64,000 nt of DNA from positions 124,001 through 188,000 of the forward strand of contig NZ_JAERSF010000004.1 of assembly GCF_016735615.1 (NCBI RefSeq). Reading direction: 5' to 3'. The stretch is from Flavobacterium tagetis. GTDB taxonomy: Bacteria; Bacteroidota; Bacteroidia; Flavobacteriales; Flavobacteriaceae. Positions within the stretch are counted from its first letter, which is position 1. Each line of letters starts with the position of its first letter. Positions 53,035 to 61,795 of the stretch are shown one piece after another. Position numbers and translations under genes: made by a program. Under the pieces are notes generated by a model that made no database searches, was not told where the DNA came from, and saw only the letters and a program-made list of their open reading frames with translations.

Positions 53035-53775
53035 TTAAAATTCAAGTTTCTTTTTACGAAGCTCGAAGTTTTGTCCCAGATATACTCTACGAACCATTTC
53101 GTCTTCTACTAGCTCTTCTGGAACACCTGCTTTAAGAATTCCTCCTTCAAACATTAAGTATGTTTTGTCAGTAATCGCTAAAGTTTCTTGAACGTTGTGG
53201 TCGGTAATTAAGATTCCGATGTTTTTGTTTTTTAATTGCGCTACAATTCGCTGAATATCTTCTACCGCAACAGGGTCAACTCCTGCAAAAGGCTCATCCA
53301 ATAAAATAAATTTTGGATCGGTAGCCAATGCTCGAGCAATTTCTGTACGACGACGCTCACCTCCAGAAAGTAAATCGCCTCGGTTGGTGCGAATATGCTC
53401 TAAACTGAATTCTTCAATTAGACTTTCCATTTTAGCAATTTGAGCTTCTTTAGAAAGATTTGTTAATTGTAAAACACTCAAGATATTGTCTTCAATACTT
53501 AATTTTCTAAAAACAGAAGCTTCTTGTGCCAAATAACCAATTCCCTGCTGAGCACGTTTGTACATCGGATAGTCGGTAATATTTAAATCATCAAGAAAAA
53601 TATTTCCTTGATTTGGTTTTACCAATCCTACAATCATATAAAAAGACGTTGTTTTTCCAGCTCCATTTGGTCCCAAAAGTCCCACGATTTCTCCTTGATT
53701 TACTTCAACAGAAATTCCTTTTACAACGCTTCGTCCTTTATAGGTTTTGATTAAATTATCGGCTCTTAGCTTCAT
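53035..53775 (-). CDS. lptB: LPS export system ATP-binding protein
   Basis: This 246-residue ABC ATPase has Walker A G35-P-N-G-A-G-K-T-T43, YLAQEASVFRKLSIEDN, signature L136-S-G-G-E140, Walker B ILLDEPFAGVDP and the late ITDHNVQETL. The EASVFRKL and FAGVDPVAV segments are typical of LptB. It drives transport of lipopolysaccharide to the outer membrane with LptFG. The start at 53775 (MKLRADNL) is preferred over 53814, because the extra 13 residues precede the conserved fold. Confidence 0.92.
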   Translation of the reverse strand: MKLRADNLIKTYKGRSVVKGISVEVNQGEIVGLLGPNGAGKTTSFYMIVGLVKPNQGNIFLDDLNITDYPMYKRAQQGIGYLAQEASVFRKLSIEDNILSVLQLTNLSKEAQIAKMESLIEEFSLEHIRTNRGDLLSGGERRRTEIARALATDPKFILLDEPFAGVDPVAVEDIQRIVAQLKNKNIGILITDHNVQETLAITDKTYLMFEGGILKAGVPEELVEDEMVRRVYLGQNFELRKKKLEF

Positions 53776-53823
53776 TTTTTTATTAGATAATATCTTAATT
53801 AGATAATGTGTCAATTTGATAAT

Positions 53824-53840
53824 GAGATAATTATTATCTC
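53824..53840. repeat. A+T-rich inverted repeat upstream of lptB
   Basis: GAGATAA (53824-53830) and TTATCTC (53834-53840) form a perfect seven-base stem with a TTA loop. Related words (TAATTAGATAAT, TGATAATGAGATAA) recur in inverted order near 53897-53935 (TTATCCAATTGAC, TTATCTCATTCTC). The 158-base gap 53776-53933 is thus a larger imperfect inverted repeat of unknown role. No clear promoter was seen. Confidence 0.5.
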
Positions 53841-53933
53841 TGTTGGCAAAATAAGATAAAATAAATTAATCAATTAAACGAATTAACATATCGTATGAAA
53901 ATTATCCAATTGACTAATTATCTCATTCTCTAA

Positions 53934-54284
53934 TTATTTGCCTTGCTCTTCAAGCGCTTCCCAGAATTCGTAAGCTCTTCTTAAATGAGGAACTACAATT
54001 GTTCCTCCAACAAGAGTAGCAATTCCCATTGCTTCCATCATTTCTTCTTTAGAAACTCCTTCTTTATAGCTAGTTTCTAAATGATATTTTACACAGTCGT
54101 CACATCTTAAAACTGCTGATGCTACCAAGCCTAAAAGCTCTTTTGTTTTTACATCTAGAGCGCCTTCTGCATATGCATTGGTGTCAAGATTAAAAATTCG
54201 CTTTACAATTTTGTTGTTGTCAGCAAGCAGTTTTTCGTTCATTTTAGAACGATAGTCGTTAAATTCTTGAACTATATCAGACAT
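53934..54284 (-). CDS. Carboxymuconolactone decarboxylase/AhpD-like protein
   Basis: This 116-residue all-helical protein carries the C61-x-x-C64-x-x-x-H68 motif (RCDDCVKYH) after a conserved LLGLVASAVLRC segment. That redox motif marks the CMD/AhpD family, whose members act as peroxidase partners or have unknown roles. It overlaps tatC by eight bases. It is probably in one transcript with tatC and kdsD. The exact substrate is unknown. Confidence 0.85.
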   Translation of the reverse strand: MSDIVQEFNDYRSKMNEKLLADNNKIVKRIFNLDTNAYAEGALDVKTKELLGLVASAVLRCDDCVKYHLETSYKEGVSKEEMMEAMGIATLVGGTIVVPHLRRAYEFWEALEEQGK

Positions 54285-55095
54285 TTTCTTCTTTTAATTT
54301 ATTTTTATAAACAATCTTCGAAATTAGAATACTAACCTCGTAAATAAGCAACATCGGAATTGCAACAATGGTCTGGCTCACAACATCTGGTGGTGTTACA
54401 ATTGCAGCAATAATTAAAATAATTACGACGGCATATTTCCAATATTTTCTTAAGAATTCAGGAGTTACTAATCCTAATTTTGTTAAGAAATAAATAGCAA
54501 TTGGAAGTTCAAAAAAGATCGCGCTTCCAAGAATACTCGTTTTAACCATTCCCATATAAGATTCTAGTGTGAATTGGTTTTTTACCACATCACTGATAGA
54601 GAAAGTAGCAACGAAGTTTACCGACATCGGAATTACAACAAAATACCCGAACAATACTCCTAGAAAGAAAAGCAATGAAGAAACAAAGATGAATAGTTTC
54701 GCATTTTTTCTTTCTTTCTCATAAAGCGCAGGACTGATAAATTTCCAGATTTCCCATAAAATGTAAGGAAAACTCAAGATGAATCCTGCCAAAAGACACA
54801 TCCAGACAAAAATATTTACCTGGCCTTCCATTTCAGTATTTTGAATAATGAAATTCAGCTCTGTAATACAGATACTGTCTGCAAATCCTAATGAGTGAGA
54901 TAAGTCGCAAAACCAAACATACGTAAAGAATGTTGGTCTAATCGGACCTAAAATAATTTGATCAAATAAATAATCACTAATAAAATAAGTTACAATTGCC
55001 ATTATGATTGTTGCAAGTGTACTTCTAACCAATAACCATCTTAGTTCTTCAAGATGATCTAAAAATGACATTTCGCCAAGATTTTTCTTTGCCAT
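54277..55095 (-). CDS. tatC: Sec-independent protein translocase TatC
   Basis: This 272-residue protein has six membrane segments. The start MSFLDHLEELRWLLVRS is diagnostic, as are FVSSLLFFLGVLFGYFVVIP and the AIVTPPDVVSQ stretch near the end. It recognises twin-arginine signals and forms the Tat receptor. Its stop overlaps the next gene, and its start touches the stop of the kdsD-type gene. TatA/B genes are not in the window. Confidence 0.93.
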   Translation of the reverse strand: MAKKNLGEMSFLDHLEELRWLLVRSTLATIIMAIVTYFISDYLFDQIILGPIRPTFFTYVWFCDLSHSLGFADSICITELNFIIQNTEMEGQVNIFVWMCLLAGFILSFPYILWEIWKFISPALYEKERKNAKLFIFVSSLLFFLGVLFGYFVVIPMSVNFVATFSISDVVKNQFTLESYMGMVKTSILGSAIFFELPIAIYFLTKLGLVTPEFLRKYWKYAVVIILIIAAIVTPPDVVSQTIVAIPMLLIYEVSILISKIVYKNKLKEENV

Positions 55096-56060
55096 TATAC
55101 GATTCCTTCTTTTAAAATGTCATGTAAATGTAAAACTCCTTTATATTCTCCGTTATCCGCAACGATCAATTGTGTAATCGAAAAGTCTTCTAAAATGTTT
55201 AAAGCATCGACTGCCATAGTTTCAGACGAAACTACTTTTGGATTTTTAGACATAATATCCTTTGCAGTTAAGTCCGCAATACTATCTACGTCGTTTAGCA
55301 TTCTTCGGATGTCTCCATCTGTAATAATTCCGATAATTTTATTGTCTTCAATCACTGCCGTAACGCCTAATCTTTTTTCAGAGATTTCAAAAATCGCTTT
55401 TTTGATTGAAGTGTCGGGAGTGACAGCTGGTTTTAATGAATGCTCGATCATGTCTTTTACACGAAGTAATAATTTTTTTCCTAAAGCGCCTCCTGGATGA
55501 TAAACCGCAAAATCTTCTGGTTTAAAATCACGCATTTCCATTAAGCAAACTGCTAAGGCGTCACCCATTACAAGTTGTGCAGTCGTACTATTTGTCGGAG
55601 CTAAATTGATAGGGCAGGCTTCTGTGTCAACAGTTGTATTTAAAACTAAATCAGAGCCTTTTGCCAAAAATGAAGTTGTGTTTCCTGTAATGGCAATCAA
55701 AGTATTTCCGAATCTTTTCAATAAAGGAACAAGCACTTTAATTTCTGGACTATTTCCGCTTTTAGAAATGCAGATAATGACATCATCATTTTGTATCATT
55801 CCTAAATCACCATGAATGGCTTCTGCTGCATGCAAAAACATAGAAGGAGTTCCAGTTGAGTTAAAAGTAGCTACCATTTTTTGAGCAATGATCGCGCTTT
55901 TTCCAATTCCTGTAACGATTAGACGGCCTTTAGATTCGTATATGCGTTGGACAGCTTCGTAAAAATTTTCGTCCAAAAAATCAATTAGTTTTGTAATTGC
56001 TTCACTTTCAGAGAGTATTGTTTTCTTGGCGATCGCCAATATATTTTCTTTTGTGATCAA
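55095..56060 (-). CDS. kdsD: Arabinose-5-phosphate isomerase (KdsD/KpsF)
   Basis: This 321-residue protein has an N-terminal SIS domain (GKSAIIAQKMVATFNSTGTPS, HAAEAIHGDLGMI, CISKSGNSPEI) and two CBS domains (from about residue 200). It interconverts ribulose-5-phosphate and arabinose-5-phosphate, the first step to Kdo for LPS. TTG 56060 (LITKENILAIAKK) is chosen because it gives the usual family length. The in-frame ATG at 56156 would add 32 unrelated residues and overlap the divergent recQ gene. Confidence 0.85.
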   Translation of the reverse strand: MITKENILAIAKKTILSESEAITKLIDFLDENFYEAVQRIYESKGRLIVTGIGKSAIIAQKMVATFNSTGTPSMFLHAAEAIHGDLGMIQNDDVIICISKSGNSPEIKVLVPLLKRFGNTLIAITGNTTSFLAKGSDLVLNTTVDTEACPINLAPTNSTTAQLVMGDALAVCLMEMRDFKPEDFAVYHPGGALGKKLLLRVKDMIEHSLKPAVTPDTSIKKAIFEISEKRLGVTAVIEDNKIIGIITDGDIRRMLNDVDSIADLTAKDIMSKNPKVVSSETMAVDALNILEDFSITQLIVADNGEYKGVLHLHDILKEGIV

Positions 56061-56076
56061 AACAGAATATTTAAAA

Positions 56077-56107
56077 TTTGTATGTATAAAAGAAAGTTGT
56101 ATCTTTA
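56077..56107 (+). promoter_or_regulatory. Candidate recQ promoter
   Basis: TTTG (56077-56080) is followed after exactly 19 bases by TATCTTTA (56100-56107), seven of eight matches to TAnnTTTG. The recQ ATG is 39 bases downstream. On the opposite strand TAAATTTG at 56122-56115 is a -7 candidate for kdsD. Confidence 0.45.
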
Positions 56108-56146
56108 TGTGTTGCAAATTTATACAAAATACCATTAATATAGAGA

Positions 56147-58342
56147 ATGAATTCAAATGAAATTGAAATACATAAAGAATTAAAGAAGTATTTCGGCTTT
56201 AGCCAATTTAAAGGCTTGCAGGAGCAAGTCATTACGAGCATTTTAGACGAGAAAAATACGTTCGTAATAATGCCGACCGGTGGAGGAAAGTCTCTTTGCT
56301 ACCAATTACCGGCTTTAATTCAAGAAGGAACAGCAATTGTTGTTTCTCCTTTAATTGCTTTGATGAAAAATCAGGTTGATGCAATTCGAAGCCTTTCGTC
56401 TGAAAATGGAATTGCACATGTATTAAACTCCTCTCTAACCAAAACAGAAATTGCTCAGGTTAAAAAAGATATTACATCTGGATTGACCAAACTTTTGTAT
56501 GTAGCCCCAGAATCATTAACAAAAGAAGAATATGTAGCTTTTTTACAAAGCGTGCCCATTTCTTTTGTTGCCATTGATGAGGCACACTGTATCTCAGAAT
56601 GGGGGCATGATTTTAGACCAGAGTATAGAAATCTGCGAAATATAATTAAGCAGCTGGGTAAAGTGCCAATTATTGGTCTTACTGCAACCGCAACACCAAA
56701 GGTTCAGGAAGACATTCTGAAAAACCTTGATATGGCCGATGCCAACACTTTTAAAGCATCGTTCAACAGACCGAACTTGTATTATGAAGTTCGTACAAAA
56801 ACAAAAAGCATCGAATCGGATATTATTCGATTCATAAAACAGCATAAAGGCAAATCTGGAATTATTTACTGTTTAAGCCGTAAAAAAGTAGAATCGATTG
56901 CCGAAGTTTTACAAGTAAACGGAATCAGTGCTGTTCCTTATCATGCAGGTTTAGATGCCAAAACGCGTGCAAAACATCAAGATATGTTCTTGATGGAAGA
57001 CGTCGATGTGGTTGTAGCAACAATTGCATTCGGAATGGGAATTGATAAACCAGACGTTCGTTTTGTAATTCACCACGATATTCCAAAATCTCTTGAAAGT
57101 TATTATCAAGAAACGGGTCGTGCAGGACGTGACGGTGGAGAAGGACATTGTTTGGCGTACTACTCTTATAAGGATGTAGAAAAGCTAGAGAAATTTATGT
57201 CTGGAAAACCAGTTGCGGAGCAAGAAATTGGTTTTGCACTTTTACAGGAAGTTGTGGCTTATGCCGAAACTTCAATGTCGCGTAGAAAATTCCTTCTTCA
57301 TTATTTTGGTGAAGAATTTGACAGCGAAACAGGTGAAGGAGCCGATATGGATGACAACGTTCGTAATCCGAAACATAAAGTTGAAGCCAAAGAACAAGTT
57401 GTTAAATTGCTTGAAATTGTTCGCGACACTAAGCATATTTACAAATCGAAAGAAATTGTCTTTACTTTAATTGGCCGTATCAATGCGGTTATTAAAGCAC
57501 ATAAAACAGATACTCAGCCTTATTTTGGTTCTGGTTCAGATCACGACGAAAAATATTGGATGGCATTGTTGAGACAGGTTTTGGTAACAGGGCTTTTGTC
57601 AAAAGACATTGAAACTTATGGTGTAATAAAAATTACTAAAGAAGGTTTAGATTTTATTAAAAAGCCAGTTTCGTTTATGATGTCTGAAGATCATGAATAC
57701 ACCGAAGCCGATGATGAAACTATTGTAACAGGAGGAAAATCTTCTGGAACTGCCGATGAAGTTTTAACTGGAATGCTTCGTGAGCTTCGTAAAAAAGTGG
57801 CTAAGAAATTGGGAGTTCCTCCATTCGTAGTTTTCCAAGATCCTTCAATTGAAGATATGGCTTTAAAATATCCGATAACAATTCAAGAATTATATAATAT
57901 TCACGGTGTTGGTGAAGGAAAAGCGAAAAAATATGGAAGTGAGTTTGTTGCCTTAATCAGTCGTTATGTTGAGGACAACGATATTATTCGCCCAGACGAT
58001 TTAGTTGTAAAATCTACAGGAGTAAACTCTGCCAACAAATTATACATCATTCAGAATATTGATAGAAAACTTTCTCTAAATGATATCGCTTCCGCGAAAG
58101 GACTTACGATGGATGCATTGATTAAAGAGATGGAGCAGATTGTTTATTCTGGTACAAAGCTGAACATCAAATATTGGTTAGATGATATTTTAGATGACGA
58201 TCAGCAGGAAGAAATCCACGATTATTTCATGGAATCTGAATCTGATAAAATCGAAGATGCTCTTAAAGAATTTGATGGCGATTACGATATTGATGAACTT
58301 CGTTTAATGCGTATTAAGTTTATCAGCGAGGTAGCGAACTAA
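56147..58342 (+). CDS. recQ: ATP-dependent DNA helicase RecQ, zinc-cysteine-free type
   Basis: This 731-residue protein has a superfamily 2 helicase core with G45-G-G-K-S49, D144-E-A-H147, TATATP and QETGRAGRDG. It also has an RQC region (about 376-520), an HRDC domain (about 545-625) and a C-terminal helical tail. It unwinds DNA in recombination and repair. The zinc-binding part is unusual. The SRRKFLLHYFGEEF segment has Ser378 where Cys is common, and no Cys follows in 379-420, where three are expected. It is flanked by a promoter and a repeat-rich gap. Confidence 0.93.
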   Translation: MNSNEIEIHKELKKYFGFSQFKGLQEQVITSILDEKNTFVIMPTGGGKSLCYQLPALIQEGTAIVVSPLIALMKNQVDAIRSLSSENGIAHVLNSSLTKTEIAQVKKDITSGLTKLLYVAPESLTKEEYVAFLQSVPISFVAIDEAHCISEWGHDFRPEYRNLRNIIKQLGKVPIIGLTATATPKVQEDILKNLDMADANTFKASFNRPNLYYEVRTKTKSIESDIIRFIKQHKGKSGIIYCLSRKKVESIAEVLQVNGISAVPYHAGLDAKTRAKHQDMFLMEDVDVVVATIAFGMGIDKPDVRFVIHHDIPKSLESYYQETGRAGRDGGEGHCLAYYSYKDVEKLEKFMSGKPVAEQEIGFALLQEVVAYAETSMSRRKFLLHYFGEEFDSETGEGADMDDNVRNPKHKVEAKEQVVKLLEIVRDTKHIYKSKEIVFTLIGRINAVIKAHKTDTQPYFGSGSDHDEKYWMALLRQVLVTGLLSKDIETYGVIKITKEGLDFIKKPVSFMMSEDHEYTEADDETIVTGGKSSGTADEVLTGMLRELRKKVAKKLGVPPFVVFQDPSIEDMALKYPITIQELYNIHGVGEGKAKKYGSEFVALISRYVEDNDIIRPDDLVVKSTGVNSANKLYIIQNIDRKLSLNDIASAKGLTMDALIKEMEQIVYSGTKLNIKYWLDDILDDDQQEEIHDYFMESESDKIEDALKEFDGDYDIDELRLMRIKFISEVAN

Positions 58343-58363
58343 AAAATAAATTCCAAAGTTTTT

Positions 58364-58502
58364 AAATTCCAAATTCCAACCCTTTTTGGGAATATTCAAA
58401 ATAAAAATTCCAAATTCCAAGTTTTTTATAGCATTGGAATTTGGAATTTCATTTTTTAAGTATTTCCGTTTTGGAATTTGGAATTTAAAATATTGGAATT
58501 TT
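58364..58502. repeat. 16-base repeats in direct and inverted copies between recQ and a convergent gene
   Basis: AAATTCCAAATTCCAA occurs at 58364-58379 and 58405-58420. Its exact reverse complement occurs at 58434-58449 and 58471-58486, with a partial copy at 58493-58502. The inner pair can form a 16-base perfect stem with a 13-base loop. The gap lies between convergent genes, so it may stop transcription from both sides. It looks like a dispersed flavobacterial repeat, but that needs a genome search. Confidence 0.85.
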
Positions 58503-58740
58503 ATTCAGTATATAATTCCCCACGGTGCGGTTTCAAAGCATCTCTTACTTGAATCATATTTTCGTCAGTCACTACCATAAAAGCTATGGCGTACATTTCG
58601 TCTATGATTTTGTATCCTGTAATATTTAGAGGCAATTTTTCTATTGCGATATATTCTTTTAAATGAATTTCGTGGTGTTCAGCGGTTTTAGCTGAAGCAG
58701 GTCCGCGGAAATCCCAGATTAGTTTTATTTTTCTAGACAT
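58501..58740 (-). CDS. Small conserved protein of unknown function
   Basis: This 79-residue protein starts MSRKIKLIWDFRGPAS and has a HLKEYI stretch and a central YKIIDEMYAIAFMVV strand-like segment. I do not recognise the family. ATG 58740 is preferred to the longer frame starting at 58854, because the extra 38 residues are basic, unlike a domain, and run through the promoter area. It converges with recQ across the 16-base repeats. Confidence 0.65.
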   Translation of the reverse strand: MSRKIKLIWDFRGPASAKTAEHHEIHLKEYIAIEKLPLNITGYKIIDEMYAIAFMVVTDENMIQVRDALKPHRGELYTE

Positions 58741-58769
58741 TTTATTAAAGGTGCAAAGGTTCGGAGTAG

Positions 58770-58777
58770 CAAAGTTA
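58770..58777 (-). promoter_or_regulatory. Candidate -7 promoter element for the 58740 gene
   Basis: On the minus strand this reads TAACTTTG, an exact TAnnTTTG match, 30 bases before ATG 58740. No -33 TTG at normal spacing was found. Confidence 0.4.
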
Positions 58778-58908
58778 CAAAGTCTCTTTTGAAAATTGAT
58801 TTTTATCTTTTGCTCAATTGTCGGTTCGAGCGGAGTCAAAAACCACCCGTGCATTTTGACTTCGCTTAATGTGACAAAACGGGATTTGGAATTGGATAAA
58901 ATTTACAA

Positions 58909-58941
58909 TTGATAATTTCTCATTTCAAAGTACTATTTTTG
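58909..58941 (+). promoter_or_regulatory. Candidate promoter for the 58985 gene
   Basis: TTG (58909-58911) is followed after 22 bases by TATTTTTG (58934-58941), fitting the TTG-N17-23-TAnnTTTG pattern of Flavobacterium. The ATG is 44 bases downstream. Confidence 0.5.
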
Positions 58942-58984
58942 CAGAATATTTTAGATTTCTCAAATCATAAAAAAATAATTATAA

Positions 58985-59410
58985 ATGGAGGATAATTCAG
59001 TTTCAGAAGAGTTGTTGTTAAGTGAAGGGGCAAAAGCGCATTTACAGGCAGCAGGAAAATGGGTTTATGTAATATCTAGTATTGGATTGTTAATTGTCAC
59101 TTTTTTTATTCTTCATTTTCTTTATGATTATATGTCGTTATCTGCTTGGGATGATGTTCCAACTGGTGGAGGAGTCGGTTATGCAATGATTATGTGGTTA
59201 TTGCCTATTTATGTCTTAACCTTTTTGATAATTTTTTTTCCACTTTATTATTTATATAAATTTTCTTTAAATGTCAAAATAGCATTTAGAGATGATGATT
59301 CAGAAGCATTAGAAATTTCGTTTAGATATTTAAAAATGCATTATATAGCTTTAGGAATTGGAATACTGGCATATGTTGTCTTGTATTTTTTAATGTCTAA
59401 ATTCTTTTAA
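58985..59410 (+). CDS. DUF5362-like small membrane protein
   Basis: This 141-residue protein has three predicted membrane segments (about 27-48, 65-91 and 117-138). It also has an N-terminal LLLSEGAKAHLQAAGKW helix, and LNVKIAFRDDDSEALEISFRYLK before the last segment. The arrangement resembles the DUF5362 family of Bacteroidota, for which I know no function. It has its own promoter candidate and is followed 25 bases later by an oxidoreductase gene. Confidence 0.65.
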   Translation: MEDNSVSEELLLSEGAKAHLQAAGKWVYVISSIGLLIVTFFILHFLYDYMSLSAWDDVPTGGGVGYAMIMWLLPIYVLTFLIIFFPLYYLYKFSLNVKIAFRDDDSEALEISFRYLKMHYIALGIGILAYVVLYFLMSKFF

Positions 59411-59435
59411 TAATATTAATTACCTTTTTATAAAA

Positions 59436-60995
59436 ATGCCTAAAGAACTTTTACTTCAAGTTACACCCGAAATTGCTGCAAACGAATTATTGCTAAAAGA
59501 CTATTTGTCTAAGCAGATTAAAGTTTCTGCTCAAGAAATTCAGCACGTTTCAATTTTAAAACGCTCTATTGATGCACGTCAGAAAGCGATTAAAATCAAT
59601 TTGAAAGTTCTTATTTATTTAAAAGGTGAACCTTTTCAGGAAACTAAACTTGAACTTCCTATATATAAGGATGTGTCCAATGCACAAGAAGTTATTGTTG
59701 TTGGAGCAGGCCCGGCTGGACTTTTTGCAGCATTGCAATTAATTGAATTAGGTTTAAAACCAATCGTGCTTGAACGGGGAAAAGATGTTCGTGGTCGTCG
59801 ACGTGATTTAAAAGCAATCAACCGCGAGCATATTGTAAACGAAGATTCAAATTATTGTTTTGGCGAAGGTGGAGCAGGAACTTATTCGGATGGAAAATTA
59901 TATACCCGTTCTAAAAAACGTGGTGATGTGACCAGAATTTTAGAACTTTTAGTGGCTTTTGGAGCTTCAGAAGATATTTTGGTAGAAGCACATCCGCATA
60001 TTGGAACGAATAAACTTCCAAAAATTATTGAAGATATTCGAAATAAAATTAGGGAGTTTGGCGGTCAGGTTTTGTTTGAAACTCGTGTAAGCGATATTTT
60101 GGTAAAGAATAATGAAGTTGAAGGAATCGTAACGCAGAACGGAGATAAAATTCATGCCAATAAATTAATTTTGGCAACGGGACATTCGGCTCGTGATATT
60201 TTTGAATTATTAGATAAAAAGAAAATTTTAATAGAAGCAAAACCTTTTGCTTTGGGAGTTCGAGCAGAACATTCTCAGGAATTAATCGATAGCATTCAAT
60301 ACAGCTGCGATTTCCGTGGCGAACATTTGCCTCCAGCGCCATATTCTATCGTAAAACAAGTTAACGGCCGCGGAATGTATTCATTCTGTATGTGTCCGGG
60401 AGGTGTAATTGCGCCTTGTGCAACTAGCCCGGGAGAAGTAGTTACAAACGGTTGGTCACCATCTAAGCGTGATCAGGCAACGGCGAATTCTGGAATTGTA
60501 GTCGAATTGAAATTGGAAGATTTTAAACCTTTCGCGAAATTTGGAGCTTTGGCTGGAATGGAATTTCAAAAAAGCATCGAGCAAAAAGCTTGGCATTTGG
60601 CTGGAGAAACTCAAAAAGTTCCAGCTCAAAGAATGATTGATTTCACTAAGAGTAAAGTTTCAGCAGATATTCCAAAAACGTCATATGTGCCAGGAACAAC
60701 TTCGGTTGAATTGGGACAGGTTTTTCCAGGATTTCTAACTCAGATTATGCGTCAGGGATTTCAGGATTTTGGAAAATCAATGCGAGGTTATTTAACTAAT
60801 GAAGCTATTTTGCATGCGCCAGAAAGTAGAACTTCATCTCCAGTTAGAATTCCGAGAGATCCAATGACCTTAGAGCATTTGCAAATCAAAGGTTTATACC
60901 CTTGTGGAGAAGGTGCAGGTTATGCCGGGGGAATTATTTCTGCAGCAATTGATGGTGAAAAATGTGCCTTGATGATTGCGGAGTCCTTGAAATAA
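59436..60995 (+). CDS. FAD-dependent oxidoreductase (COG2509 type)
   Basis: This 519-residue protein has an N-terminal domain of about 80 residues that is common in this family, then V88-V-G90-A-G-P-A-G95 for FAD binding, FGEGGAGTYSDGKL, ATGHSARDIFELL and, near the end, LYPCGEGAGYAGGIISAAIDG. These are landmarks of the COG2509 uncharacterised FAD dehydrogenases. The reaction is unknown. It is a well-conserved single gene, and nothing in the neighbourhood fixes the pathway. Confidence 0.85.
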   Translation: MPKELLLQVTPEIAANELLLKDYLSKQIKVSAQEIQHVSILKRSIDARQKAIKINLKVLIYLKGEPFQETKLELPIYKDVSNAQEVIVVGAGPAGLFAALQLIELGLKPIVLERGKDVRGRRRDLKAINREHIVNEDSNYCFGEGGAGTYSDGKLYTRSKKRGDVTRILELLVAFGASEDILVEAHPHIGTNKLPKIIEDIRNKIREFGGQVLFETRVSDILVKNNEVEGIVTQNGDKIHANKLILATGHSARDIFELLDKKKILIEAKPFALGVRAEHSQELIDSIQYSCDFRGEHLPPAPYSIVKQVNGRGMYSFCMCPGGVIAPCATSPGEVVTNGWSPSKRDQATANSGIVVELKLEDFKPFAKFGALAGMEFQKSIEQKAWHLAGETQKVPAQRMIDFTKSKVSADIPKTSYVPGTTSVELGQVFPGFLTQIMRQGFQDFGKSMRGYLTNEAILHAPESRTSSPVRIPRDPMTLEHLQIKGLYPCGEGAGYAGGIISAAIDGEKCALMIAESLK

Positions 60996-61070
60996 TTGAC
61001 CTCAGGTTTTTTGGTGTAGTAAAAAGATTGTTATCTTAGTGGTTTGATTGTAATAGAATTTGCCCCAAAG

Positions 61071-61772
61071 ATGACAATACAAGAAATAGAGAAAAAATAC
61101 GGATTCACTTTCCCGCTTTTATACAAAAAATTAGACGCTGACGGCATGTTGGATGTCGGTGAATATGGTCCAAATTGGTACACAGAAGTTTATCCAACCT
61201 TAAAAGATAATCCGCCTCTGCTTTTGCATTCTTACGATTTTGAATCGCTGAATTTGAAATCGGTTGCCGAAGAAATAGAAGAGCTTAGAGATCCAGAGGA
61301 TTATCGAAATATCAACCCAGAATTTAAATTTATTCCGTTTGCTAAAAGTGGCGGAGGTGATCATTATTGTTTCTTTTTAAATGAAGAAAATAATGGTGAT
61401 GTGCCGATCGTTTTTGTCTGGCATGATTCTAACGAGGTCAATTATCTGGCAAAGAACCTTCAAGATTTTATCTTCAAAGTTTTATTGATCGATATGTCTA
61501 AACAAGATGTCTATAATGAACTTACTGATGAGGAATTTAGAAATGATATCGAATCGGTTTTTAAATCGCACAAAAAGTATCTGACCGAACAGCAAAACGA
61601 AATTCTATCATCTATTTTAGAACGCGATATCATTGATTATGAAATACATGTTTCGCCCAAAATTGTAGAATCGGCGAGAGGATTACTGACGGATTTTGAA
61701 TTAGAATCGATTGTCAATGAAGTAATTCCTTTTGATAAAATGAATCAGAGTTTTAAATATTCAAACGATTAA
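61071..61772 (+). CDS. SMI1/KNR4 family protein
   Basis: This 233-residue protein starts with MTIQEIEKKYGFTFPLLYKKL, the typical entrance of SMI1/KNR4 (SUKH) domains, with FKFIPFAKSGGGDHYCFFL and VPIVFVWHDSNEV in the middle. Such proteins are found as immunity proteins to toxins and as proteins of unknown role. No toxin gene is visible nearby. ATG 61071 is used because the longer frame from TTG 61044 adds nine residues with no conserved features. Confidence 0.75.
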   Translation: MTIQEIEKKYGFTFPLLYKKLDADGMLDVGEYGPNWYTEVYPTLKDNPPLLLHSYDFESLNLKSVAEEIEELRDPEDYRNINPEFKFIPFAKSGGGDHYCFFLNEENNGDVPIVFVWHDSNEVNYLAKNLQDFIFKVLLIDMSKQDVYNELTDEEFRNDIESVFKSHKKYLTEQQNEILSSILERDIIDYEIHVSPKIVESARGLLTDFELESIVNEVIPFDKMNQSFKYSND

Positions 61773-61795
61773 ATTTTTAATGTAAAAATATTTCC

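Noticed and set aside
55117..55500. 127-residue plus-strand frame in the kdsD gene
   Set aside because: It is opposite a well-supported isomerase gene and shows no recognisable domain.
56061..56156. N-terminal extension of the kdsD frame to ATG 56156
   Set aside because: The 32 extra residues precede the conserved family start and would overlap the recQ start and promoter region.
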